From Nocardioides sp. (GTDB lineage Bacteria > Actinomycetota > Actinomycetes > Propionibacteriales > Nocardioidaceae), in contig NZ_JACIXG010000002.1 in NCBI RefSeq assembly GCF_014360585.1, positions 1 to 64,000 on the forward strand: a stretch of DNA of 64,000 bases. Direction: 5' to 3'. The position numbers were made by a program, and so were the translations under genes. The notes under the pieces are model-generated. The model did no database searches, had not been told where the DNA came from, and saw only the letters and a list, made by a program, of their open reading frames with translations. Shown here piece after piece: positions 8,656 to 18,390 of the stretch; position 1 is the first letter of the stretch; each line of letters starts with the position of its first letter.

Positions 8656-9489
8656 GTGAGCGATGACCTGTGGGGGACCGACCGGCTCGATCTGACCGCC
8701 TATCTGGAGCGGATCGGGGTGGCTGAGCCGCCCGGTCCCTCGCGCGAGGTCCTGGAGGAGATCTACGACGCACACCTGCGCACCTTCACCTTCGACAACA
8801 TCGACGTGCTGCTGGAGCAGCACCCTGGCGTCGACCTGGCGGACGTGCAGACGAAGTTCGTCGGGCGGGGGAGAGGCGGCTACTGCTTCGAGCACGGGAC
8901 GCTCCTCGCGGCAGCGCTCGAGCAGTTGGGATACGCCGTCGAGCGACGGCTCGCGCGGGTCGGTGACGACCCGACCGGCGCCGGACGTACGCATCTGGTG
9001 GCCGTCATCGATCTCGACGGCGAGCGGCTGCTGGCGGATCCCGGGTTCGGGCTGAGCGTGTGGCGGCCGATCCCGCTGGTCGACGGGGCCGTCGACCAGC
9101 TCGGCGGCATCACCCATCGGGTGCGGTGGACCGAGCTCGGCTGGGCGCTGGAGCGGGCGAAGGGCGAGGGGTGGGATCTGATGCACACCCACGACGAGGC
9201 GCTGGTGGTGCCCAGCGACGTCGCGCTCGGCCACCACTACACCAGCACCCACCCGACGGTGCACTTCCGCCACCGGCTGATCGTGACCAAGCTCCTCGCC
9301 GACCGTCACGTCAGCCTCACCCACGACACCGTCACCATCCGCCGTGCGGGCGAGGACACCGAGCACCGCGAGATCGGGCTGGACGAGGCGATGGCCTACG
9401 TCGAGGAGCTCGAGGTGCCGCTCACCGACGACGAGCGTGTCCGCCTGCGCGAGCGCCTGGAGACCCTCGAGTCCCAGGCGAGTCGCTAG
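8656..9489 (+). CDS. nat: Arylamine N-acetyltransferase
   Basis: This 277-residue cytoplasmic enzyme transfers acetyl from acetyl-CoA to arylamines or hydrazines through a Cys-His-Asp triad. The triad is visible: Cys77 in RGGYCFEHG, His113 in RTHLVAVIDLDG and Asp128 in LADPGFG. Length and the N-terminal YLERIG motif match the family. The start is GTG with no strong ribosome site. It stands alone: the next genes run convergently and their stop overlaps this gene's end. In mycobacteria nat lies in a sterol-catabolism locus; here no such genes are adjacent, so its role could be detoxification or acyl-CoA turnover. Confidence 0.9.
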   Translation: MSDDLWGTDRLDLTAYLERIGVAEPPGPSREVLEEIYDAHLRTFTFDNIDVLLEQHPGVDLADVQTKFVGRGRGGYCFEHGTLLAAALEQLGYAVERRLARVGDDPTGAGRTHLVAVIDLDGERLLADPGFGLSVWRPIPLVDGAVDQLGGITHRVRWTELGWALERAKGEGWDLMHTHDEALVVPSDVALGHHYTSTHPTVHFRHRLIVTKLLADRHVSLTHDTVTIRRAGEDTEHREIGLDEAMAYVEELEVPLTDDERVRLRERLETLESQASR

Positions 9490-9917
9490 CGGGCGGCGTC
9501 GTCGGTGATGGCGCGCATCGCCATCGTCGGGTCCTCGGAGAGGTCGGTGATCAGCTGCTTGCGGTCGAGGACGGCCTCATCGAGGTGAGGGCCGAGGGAG
9601 CCGAGCAGCTCCCTGGTCGTCGCGGTCGGCACCGTGTCGAGCACGCGCGTGCCGCGCCGGTGTGAACGAGGCACTACGCGGGCGAGCGCATCCGCCACCG
9701 ATCGGGTCGCGCCGGCGAACGGTGCTGTGATCGGCTCGGTGATCGGGCCGAGCCAGTTCGCGGCGCGCTCGGCCTCGGCGTGAGATGTGCGCGCCTTCAG
9801 GTCCCCGAGGCGTACGTCCTCCAGAGCCTGCTCCAGAAGATGCTGCTCCCGGAGGGCGAGAGCGACGACGACGGCAGCGCCGAGTGCGGCGAGCAGAGCG
9901 AGGCTAGCGACCAGCAT
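9486..9917 (-). CDS. Hypothetical membrane-anchored protein
   Basis: This 143-residue protein has one N-terminal membrane segment (MLVASLALLAALGAAVVVAL) and then a mostly helical, charged domain that would lie in the cytoplasm if the positive-inside rule holds. No family is recognised. ATG 9917 is chosen because the hydrophobic segment begins there; it overlaps the 3' end of the upstream membrane protein gene by 14 bases. The two therefore form a small operon of related architecture and probably interact. The stop overlaps the convergent N-acetyltransferase gene by 4 bases. Confidence 0.65.
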   Translation of the reverse strand: MLVASLALLAALGAAVVVALALREQHLLEQALEDVRLGDLKARTSHAEAERAANWLGPITEPITAPFAGATRSVADALARVVPRSHRRGTRVLDTVPTATTRELLGSLGPHLDEAVLDRKQLITDLSEDPTMAMRAITDDAAR

Positions 9918-10275
9918 GGACCTTGACCTCGGCCACGACACCCTCGTCGGCGAGCCGTTCGCGCAGCGACTCGGCGGCTTGGTCGTAGACCATCTTCGAG
10001 AGCAGCGCGGGGCGCACCCGGTGCAGCATCGTGGCCGCCTTGGTCTGGGCGGAGGCCAGCTCGAGCGGGTTGAGGATGCGGATGCTCAGCAGTCGGTCCT
10101 CGGGCGGGAGCTCGGCGTAGGCGTTTCGCGGCGCCGTCAGATCGGCCTGCTCCAGCCGCCACAGCAGCCCGATGGTCTCGGCGCGCAGGGCCTTGTTGGA
10201 CCGCCGCAGGCGCCAGGCGACAGCGGCGGCGGCCGCGGCGACCACCAGTGCCACGACAGCGATCAGGGTGCTCAA
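9904..10275 (-). CDS. Hypothetical membrane-anchored protein
   Basis: This 123-residue protein opens with a single membrane segment rich in Ala/Val (about residues 2-22), then a basic stretch WRLRRSNK and a helical domain. A TTG start at 10275 is preferred because GAGGAG sits 6 bases upstream; a longer reading from an upstream ATG adds only low-quality residues. The domain has no recognised family. It is the first gene of a two-gene minus-strand unit divergent from the aconitase gene, and both products share the plan of one anchor plus a soluble helical domain. Confidence 0.65.
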   Translation of the reverse strand: MSTLIAVVALVVAAAAAAVAWRLRRSNKALRAETIGLLWRLEQADLTAPRNAYAELPPEDRLLSIRILNPLELASAQTKAATMLHRVRPALLSKMVYDQAAESLRERLADEGVVAEVKVHAGR

Positions 10276-10427
10276 GGCTCTCCTCGCATCATTACTGGTT
10301 TCCGGCGAGCAGCGGCCCGCCGGGAGGCCCGGTCGGAACAATCATGGAGCATCCGAGGATCGCTGTCAGCGGCGGTGGTCACAACGCGGCGCGCCGGGTG
10401 ATTCGAATTGTCGTTCGACATCATGTA

Positions 10428-10441
10428 TCTTGATATCAAGA
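10428..10441. promoter_or_regulatory. Perfect 14-bp palindrome upstream of aconitase
   Basis: TCTTGATATCAAGA is an exact palindrome in the 294-bp gap between the divergent membrane protein and aconitase genes. Its size and symmetry fit a MarR-type dimer site. TamR, a MarR-family regulator of Streptomyces, is known to control aconitase, so a TamR-like factor is a reasonable but untested candidate. Confidence 0.5.
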
Positions 10442-10468
10442 GATTGGGCGGGTGGCCGCCACAAAAGG

Positions 10469-10487
10469 TTAGGTGAGCCTTTGTTTT
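10469..10487. promoter_or_regulatory. Possible iron-box (DtxR/IdeR-like) half-conserved site
   Basis: TTAGGTGAGCCTTTGTTTT keeps the left half of the IdeR/DtxR consensus (TTAGGTTAGSCTAACCTAA) nearly intact, but the right half is degraded. Iron control of aconitase is plausible because the enzyme carries a 4Fe-4S cluster. The call is tentative. Confidence 0.3.
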
Positions 10488-10569
10488 CCCGGCGCGGGTA
10501 GCCGGGGCAGGATGGGTTCCAAAGACTTGAATTCGTACGTCTGTAGACGCGAGCAAGGAGATGAACGCG

Positions 10570-13248
<2,679 letters not shown>

Positions 13249-13263
13249 CCCTCCACCTCCTGC

Positions 13264-13304
13264 AGGCCGGGCCCGTTGCTCCGATGGAGCGACGGGCCCG
13301 GCCT
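13264..13304 (+). terminator. acnA: Strong hairpin terminator after aconitase
   Basis: The 19-base arms at 13264-13282 and 13286-13304 pair at 18 positions plus one G-T wobble around a 3-base loop. The structure begins 16 bases after the acnA stop and has no T tract. Confidence 0.75.
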
Positions 13305-13381
13305 CATGACATCTGGGCGAACGCCGGGCGAACATGCCCGCTGGAGGCCGAGATGAGTGCTCGCCGGGGATGACGGCGTCC

Positions 13382-13387
13382 TAGATT
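13382..13387 (+). promoter_or_regulatory. -10 element TAGATT, leaderless
   Basis: TAGATT ends 5 bases before the GTG at 13393 and no ribosome site is present, so the glycosyltransferase-like gene probably has a leaderless transcript. Confidence 0.45.
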
Positions 13388-13392
13388 TGGGT

Positions 13393-14904
13393 GTGCCCAA
13401 TCGCAGAGCGTTTCTGCTGGTCGGCCTCGTGGTCTTCGTGCTGTGCCTCCAGACGGCTGTCGCGACCGCGCCGCTGCACCAGGCCGACGAGCGTGCCCAC
13501 GCGGGCTACGCGGAGGTGCTGTACCGGGGACAGCTGCCGACGATCGACACCCCGATCCCGGCGGAGCCGAACGCCTACCCGCGGATGTCGGCGATCCTGG
13601 CGACCAAGGACGAGGCGCACAGCGCGGTCTGGGTCGCCAACCATCCGCCGCTCTTCTACGTCCTGTCGCTGCCGATGGTCGCGCTGGGTGACGTCACCGG
13701 TCATCCAGGGGTCACCTACTTCGGCATGCGGCTGCTCAACGGCATCGGTCTGACCCTCTCGGTCCTCCTGGTCGGGCTGATCTCGCGTGAGCTGGTGCCT
13801 CGACGCCCGGCGGTGCCGCTCCTCGCCGCGGCTCTCGCGCTCTCCTGCGGTGCGATCCCCTACCGCGGCGGCGGCATCTACAACGACGGCCTCTCCGTCG
13901 TGACCATGCTGTTCGTGGTGCTGGTGGCGCTGCGGATGGTCAGAGCGGGGGTCACCCCAACCCGGATCGCGCTGATCACAGCCGCGGCCACCGCCTCGGT
14001 GGCGACCCGGTCGACAGGGGTGATCGCGGTGGCGCTCGCCTGCCTGGTCGTGGTCGGCGCGACGTGGCTGCACCGGCGCAGCCGCGCGGGTCTGGTGCGC
14101 GGTCTCGTGGGCGGTTTCGTGGTCGGCATCGTGCCGGTGGTGGCGGTCGCCTGGTTCTACGTACGCAACATCCGTCTCTACGGCGACCCGACGGCCTCGG
14201 CAGCTCTCTTCGAGAAGTTCGGCCGGGAGCCCTCGGGCACCACGCTCGGCACCCTGCTCGACCCGACGTTCCACTGGCAGCTCTTCGCCTCGCTGTGGAT
14301 CGACGAGCGGCTGCTCGACGTGCTCGTCGTGGTGCCGGTCCTGGTGCTCGCGATCATGCTCGCCGCGGTCTGGGCCGAGGCCCGCGCGCGGCACCGTCAG
14401 CGCATCGGCCGGCCGGCCCTCCAGCGCTGGGCCCGCACCGTCTCCGCGGAGGACTGGGCAGCGTGGGGTGTCGTGGTGGGCTACTCGGCGCTGGTGGTCG
14501 CCAGCGTCGCCTCCTTCATCGCCGGCGGCGGCTGGATCCATGCTCGATACGCGATGCCGCTGCTGCCGCTGACGGCCACCCTGGTGGCTCTGGCCGTGCT
14601 ACGCCTGGCCCGGGCGCTGGCGCCAGGGGCAGAGCCTGCTGCGCTGGAGTCGAAGGTGGCGTACGTCTTCGTCTCGATCATGCTCGCCGCGGCCCTGGTC
14701 GCCCACGTTCTGCTGCAGACCCAGCTGACCGGTCCGGTGCACAGCCTGCTCGGCGGCGGCCTCTTCGTGATCGGCGACGCGGTCGTGCTGGCGGCAGCGG
14801 TGGCGCTGGTGCGTGCGCTGCGAGCTCAGCCGGTGCAATCGGAGAGCGAGACGACCTCGATCTCGGGGCCAGGGCGCTCGAACGCGAGCGGGTACCAGTC
14901 GTAG
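13393..14904 (+). CDS. Polytopic membrane protein, glycosyltransferase-like
   Basis: This 503-residue protein has about 10-12 membrane segments. Near the N-terminus, in the first periplasmic loop, it carries HQADERAHAGYAEVLYRG, an acidic motif like the DE/DxD of GT-C fold enzymes that use polyprenyl-phosphate sugars. NHPPLFYVLSLP resembles the loop of PMT/ArnT relatives. It may glycosylate a protein or cell-wall polymer from a lipid-linked donor. GTG 13393 is chosen from the TANNNT box 5 bases upstream and the onset of the first membrane segment. Its last 79 bases overlap the convergent GT39-like gene, so each frame constrains the other. Confidence 0.7.
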   Translation: MPNRRAFLLVGLVVFVLCLQTAVATAPLHQADERAHAGYAEVLYRGQLPTIDTPIPAEPNAYPRMSAILATKDEAHSAVWVANHPPLFYVLSLPMVALGDVTGHPGVTYFGMRLLNGIGLTLSVLLVGLISRELVPRRPAVPLLAAALALSCGAIPYRGGGIYNDGLSVVTMLFVVLVALRMVRAGVTPTRIALITAAATASVATRSTGVIAVALACLVVVGATWLHRRSRAGLVRGLVGGFVVGIVPVVAVAWFYVRNIRLYGDPTASAALFEKFGREPSGTTLGTLLDPTFHWQLFASLWIDERLLDVLVVVPVLVLAIMLAAVWAEARARHRQRIGRPALQRWARTVSAEDWAAWGVVVGYSALVVASVASFIAGGGWIHARYAMPLLPLTATLVALAVLRLARALAPGAEPAALESKVAYVFVSIMLAAALVAHVLLQTQLTGPVHSLLGGGLFVIGDAVVLAAAVALVRALRAQPVQSESETTSISGPGRSNASGYQS

Positions 14905-16484
14905 CTGAAGTCGAAGGAGAAGCTCGGCGCGCTCGCTCCGTCTCGGTAGGGCGAGATCGTCACGATCTGGTCTGCCTCGCGTCGCAGCCGATCGTAGTAG
15001 GCGGCGGCGCCGCTCAGCCCGGCGGCGAGGCCGCGGTCGCGCTGGTGGCTGGTGACCAGCACCCAGCAGTAGCCCTCCTCGCGGTAGGTGTCGACGAGCT
15101 CGGGACCCAGCCGTGACTCGTACTCCTGGAACGGCCGCGCGACCGGCCGTTGCACGACGTCTGCGGAGTCGAGGTACGCCGCCGGGAAGGCCGGCTCGAC
15201 CACGATCCGGGCTCCGGGCGGGAGGTTGTCGCGGAGGTGACCGAGGGCAAGGGCTCGGGTGTCGGTGCGGGTGAGGATGACGGAGTTGCGCACCGAGTCG
15301 GCCAGGGGCTGGGCGAGCACGAGAAGTGCAACCGCCGGCAGTGCCAGCTCGGCAAGGCGGGTCCGCCCCCGTTCGGTGAGACGCCTGGCGATCCAGCCGG
15401 CCAGGACGACCGCCCCGAGCCCGGCCAGGACGGCCAGGAGCGGGTAGGTCGGCAGCATCCAGCGGGCGAAGAACCGACCTTGGGTGGAGGCGTAGAGGTA
15501 GAGCACGACGGGGAAGAGAACCAGCAGCAGCGTACGGCCCCGGTCGCTGCGCAGCCCGGATATCGCGCCGAGCAGCGCCATCGCGACCGGCACCACACCG
15601 AGCCCCCAGAGGAAAGAGTACGGGTAGTAGGACCAGGCGGCGCCGCTCTGCCCGATCTTGCCGGCGGGGAGCTGCGCCGACTGCCCGCTGTACTGGCGGA
15701 CCGCGTAGTCGAAGTCGATCACCAGGAACGGGTTGACCAGCACGAACGCCGCGAAGCAGGCCACCCCTGAGCAGACGAGGACGGTGAGGGTCGGGAGCAC
15801 CCGGTCCCTGCGCTCGAGGAGACGCAGGAGGCCGGCCAGCCCGACGACCAGCGCGACCGGTCCGGCGGAGTACTTGGTGCCGGCGGCGAGCCCGACCATC
15901 GCGCCGGCGAGCGCGAAGTCGGCCAGGCGGCCGTCCTCGTAGGCGCGCAGCGATGCCCAGATCGCCAGCGACACCGGGATCAGCGTGACGATGTCGTTGA
16001 GCGCCTGATGGCTGTAGAAGACGGGGAGGAAGGCGAAGCCCAGCAGGGCACCGGCGATCAACCCGGCGGCGGCGCCGTAGAGCCGGCGTCCGAGCCGGTA
16101 GACGACGTAGACCAGGACGGTCGCCAGGGTTGCGACCACGACCCGTGACACCCAGAAGACCTCGCCGGGATCGGCTGCCAGCTGATCGGTCACGTCTTGG
16201 CCGATGTAGACCACCCGCAGCATGATGGCCAGCAGGTAGGTCAGCGCCGACGGGTTCTGGAAGTAGCCCGGGTTGAGGTCGCCGTCCGCGGCAGCCGCGG
16301 CCTGCGGGACGAAGTGGAGCTCCTCGTCGGGGTTGTAGACCTGCGGCAGACCATGGTCGATGCCGACCAGACGCAGCGCGAAGGACCCGGTCAGCAGCGC
16401 TCCGAGCAGCAACCTGATCCGCCCCTCGCCCCCGTCCCGGTGGTCCGGGAGGAGGGGAGGGTGCGGCAGATGGACAGTGGACAC
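14826..16484 (-). CDS. Glycosyltransferase family 39-like membrane protein
   Basis: This 552-residue protein has a first periplasmic loop with YNPDEELHFVPQA (catalytic acidic pair of the GT-C/PMT family, about residues 50-62), then about 10 more membrane segments and a soluble C-terminal domain of some 150 residues with PARIVVEPAFPAAY-like features. Such enzymes move mannose or other sugars from polyprenyl phosphate to proteins or lipids. The GTG start at 16484 has a TACCGT -10 box 6 bases upstream. It is convergent with, and overlaps by 79 bases, another GT-C-like gene; both may act on the same surface glycan. Confidence 0.75.
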   Translation of the reverse strand: MSTVHLPHPPLLPDHRDGGEGRIRLLLGALLTGSFALRLVGIDHGLPQVYNPDEELHFVPQAAAAADGDLNPGYFQNPSALTYLLAIMLRVVYIGQDVTDQLAADPGEVFWVSRVVVATLATVLVYVVYRLGRRLYGAAAGLIAGALLGFAFLPVFYSHQALNDIVTLIPVSLAIWASLRAYEDGRLADFALAGAMVGLAAGTKYSAGPVALVVGLAGLLRLLERRDRVLPTLTVLVCSGVACFAAFVLVNPFLVIDFDYAVRQYSGQSAQLPAGKIGQSGAAWSYYPYSFLWGLGVVPVAMALLGAISGLRSDRGRTLLLVLFPVVLYLYASTQGRFFARWMLPTYPLLAVLAGLGAVVLAGWIARRLTERGRTRLAELALPAVALLVLAQPLADSVRNSVILTRTDTRALALGHLRDNLPPGARIVVEPAFPAAYLDSADVVQRPVARPFQEYESRLGPELVDTYREEGYCWVLVTSHQRDRGLAAGLSGAAAYYDRLRREADQIVTISPYRDGASAPSFSFDFSYDWYPLAFERPGPEIEVVSLSDCTG

Positions 16485-16490
16485 GCGCGG

Positions 16491-16496
16491 ACGGTA
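16491..16496 (-). promoter_or_regulatory. -10 element TACCGT, leaderless
   Basis: On the minus strand TACCGT ends 6 bases before GTG 16484. No ribosome site is seen. Confidence 0.45.
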
Positions 16497-16571
16497 ACCG
16501 CAGGCCCGCGCGAAGGTGCGCTCGATCCGCCGCTGTTCGACAGATTGTCACCGGATGGCCAGGTTCCGGCC

Positions 16572-17258
16572 TCAGGCGAGCGAGGCGATCCTGGCGCGGC
16601 TGTCCTCGCTCAGGGTGGCCAGGAGGGCCTCCGCGGCCTCGCCCTGGTCGGCGGTGGCGGCCACCACCTCGGTCAGGGTCTCATCGGAGAGGCCGGCGAG
16701 GAGCGGGTCGAGCACCGAGGTGTCGTCGAGGAAGAGCGCCACCTGGAGGATCTCGGCGCCGGAGGCGCCGTCCATCACCTGGAGCGAGGTCTCGGGACCG
16801 ACGACGCCGGTGAACCGCGCCAGCGTGAGGACGTGACCGTCGGCCAAGAGCCGGCGGCCGACGTCGACGACCAGAGCCTGGTCGAGCTTGGCGATGATCG
16901 CCTCGACCCGGCTCGGATCGAGGTGGACGGAGAGCTCGGCGAGGAACTCCGGTTTCAGGTGGCCGGCCAGCTTCGCAGCGTCGGCGGGATCCATCACCGC
17001 AGCCACGCGGGCGCTGAGCATCGGACCCATCGCGATCTCGGTGATCTTCGCGGTGACCGCCGCGGGGAGCTTCTTGCTGACCGCGGCCAGCCCTTTGACC
17101 CGGGACTCGTGGCGGCTGAACATCGCGTGCGAGACGATCCCGCGCAGGTCGCGGAGGTCGTCGGGGGAGGTGGTGGCGAGGAACGCGAGCTCGGCCTCGT
17201 CCACATGCATCTCGTGGGCGAGCTTGGTGATCTCCAGCGCGCTGGTCAGAACTGTCAT
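16572..17258 (-). CDS. Hypothetical helical-repeat protein
   Basis: This 228-residue soluble, almost entirely helical protein has recurring helix pairs such as LDPSRVEAIIAKLDQ and DAAKLAGHLKPEFLAEL. This resembles the superhelical N-domain of MgtE magnesium channels or other armadillo-like scaffolds, but there is no channel part. No catalytic motif is visible. Its ATG overlaps the stop of the 75-residue gene upstream (ATGA), so the two are co-translated. A scaffold or regulatory role is possible; no function is assigned. Confidence 0.65.
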   Translation of the reverse strand: MTVLTSALEITKLAHEMHVDEAELAFLATTSPDDLRDLRGIVSHAMFSRHESRVKGLAAVSKKLPAAVTAKITEIAMGPMLSARVAAVMDPADAAKLAGHLKPEFLAELSVHLDPSRVEAIIAKLDQALVVDVGRRLLADGHVLTLARFTGVVGPETSLQVMDGASGAEILQVALFLDDTSVLDPLLAGLSDETLTEVVAATADQGEAAEALLATLSEDSRARIASLA

Positions 17259-17482
17259 CGGGCACCTCCGAGCATCCTCTGGACGACCCCGCGCAGCATC
17301 TTCGGGACCATCTTCAGCGCCTCGTCGAGAGAGGCGTCGAACGCCTTGTCCTCCGCGGTCATCACGCCCCGGACCAGATCGTCGAAGCGGTCCAGCTGCT
17401 GGTCGTCGTACGCCTCCAGCGGTGCGAGCCGCGTGGCCGGCACGCCGAGCGTGGCAGCGAGCCGGTCGAGTCCCTCACTCAT
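17255..17482 (-). CDS. Hypothetical small helical protein
   Basis: This 75-residue acidic-then-basic helical protein (MSEGLDRLAATLGVP... ending MLRGVVQRMLGGAR) has no recognised family. ATG 17482 is preferred to an upstream ATG that only adds a Pro-rich stub. It is coupled by a 4-base overlap to the helical-repeat protein gene and is probably its partner. There are no cysteines, membrane segments or metal motifs. Confidence 0.55.
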   Translation of the reverse strand: MSEGLDRLAATLGVPATRLAPLEAYDDQQLDRFDDLVRGVMTAEDKAFDASLDEALKMVPKMLRGVVQRMLGGAR

Positions 17483-17570
17483 CGCCTTCCTTCCCGCCGG
17501 CTGTGGCACGTTCGGCCCCCGGCGGCGCCACTATATGCAGGCGACGGAGGCAGTTGCAGAGGCAGTTGGA

Positions 17571-17576
17571 TATCGT
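17571..17576 (+). promoter_or_regulatory. -10 element TATCGT, leaderless
   Basis: TATCGT ends 6 bases before the ATG at 17583, with no ribosome site between them. Confidence 0.5.
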
Positions 17577-17582
17577 CTCGGC

Positions 17583-17888
17583 ATGCTCGTCGCCTTCTCG
17601 ATCGCCCCGACGACCTCCGACGACCCCGATGGCTCGGTGGCCGCCTCCGTCGCGGAGGCGATCCGCATCGTCCGCGAGTCCGGACTGCCCAACGAGACCA
17701 ACGCCATGTTCACCAACCTGGAAGGTGAGTGGGACGAGGTCATGGGTGTCATCAAGCAGTGCGTCGACGCGGTCGCCGCCGTCTCCCCGCGGGTCGGGCT
17801 GGTGCTCAAGGCCGATATCCGGCCCGGCTACACCGGCCAGCTCACCGCGAAGGTCGAGCGGATCGAGCAGGAGCTCTCCGGAGACTGA
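17583..17888 (+). CDS. Thiamine-binding protein (MTH1187/YqgV family)
   Basis: This 101-residue small ferredoxin-like-fold protein has the family pattern: an N-terminal VAFSIAPT strand, SVAEAIRIVRESGL helix, the NAMFTNLEGEWDEVMGVIKQC segment and a C-terminal VLKADIRPGY strand. Members form dimers or tetramers and several bind thiamine or related pyrimidines. Their physiological role is unclear. It is a single gene with a leaderless promoter; the neighbours on both sides run on the opposite strand. No TPP riboswitch is visible upstream. Confidence 0.85.
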   Translation: MLVAFSIAPTTSDDPDGSVAASVAEAIRIVRESGLPNETNAMFTNLEGEWDEVMGVIKQCVDAVAAVSPRVGLVLKADIRPGYTGQLTAKVERIEQELSGD

Positions 17889-17890
17889 GG

Positions 17891-18382
17891 CTAGAGCCCG
17901 CGGGCCATCGCGTCCTGTCCGGTCTTGATGGCCTCCCGGATCCGGGAGTACGTCCCGCAGCGGCAGACGTTGCGGATCGTGTCGAGGTCGGCCTCGGTGA
18001 TGGCGCGGCCCTCCTTGCGGACCTTGTTGACGAGGGCGACCGCGGTCATGATCTGGCCGGGCTGGCAGTAGCCGCACTGGGCGACGTCGTGCTCGAGCCA
18101 GGCCTCCTGCATCGGGTGCAGGCCGTCGCCCGGGGCGGTGTCGGCGAGACCCTCGATGGTGGTGATCTCGTCGTCGGTGCCGATGTCGGCGACCCGCACC
18201 GAGCACGGGTTGAACGCCTTGCCGTTGATGTGCGACGTACAGGCCTTGCAGACGTTGATGCCGCAGCCGTACTTCGGGCCGGTGACACCGAGGACGTCGC
18301 GCAGCACCCACAGGATGCGTACGTCGTCCTCGACGTCGACGGTGACGGTCTCGCCGTTGAGCTGGAAGGTGTGAGAAGGCAT
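17891..18382 (-). CDS. Aerobic-type [2Fe-2S] subunit of a molybdenum hydroxylase
   Basis: This 163-residue iron-sulfur subunit has two clusters: a plant-ferredoxin type in the N-half (GCGINVCKACTSHING then NPC) and a second all-helical cluster domain (CGYCQPGQ and CRCGTY). The arrangement matches IorA/small subunits of the xanthine dehydrogenase family, which pass electrons from the molybdopterin subunit to an acceptor. The catalytic subunit gene lies 8 bases upstream in the same transcript. No FAD subunit is present, as is typical of isoquinoline-1-oxidoreductase-type and aldehyde dehydrogenase two-subunit enzymes. The natural substrate is not predictable. Confidence 0.9.
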   Translation of the reverse strand: MPSHTFQLNGETVTVDVEDDVRILWVLRDVLGVTGPKYGCGINVCKACTSHINGKAFNPCSVRVADIGTDDEITTIEGLADTAPGDGLHPMQEAWLEHDVAQCGYCQPGQIMTAVALVNKVRKEGRAITEADLDTIRNVCRCGTYSRIREAIKTGQDAMARGL

Positions 18383-18390
18383 CGGTGACC

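Noticed and set aside
10561-10569. ATG 10561 as the aconitase start
   Set aside because: AAGGAG abuts this ATG with no spacer; TTG 10570 has proper spacing and fits the family N-terminus. Only three residues differ.
17483-17582. TPP riboswitch upstream of the thiamine-binding protein
   Set aside because: The 100-bp gap lacks the conserved thi-box CTGAGA and pairing regions; only a leaderless -10 box is seen.
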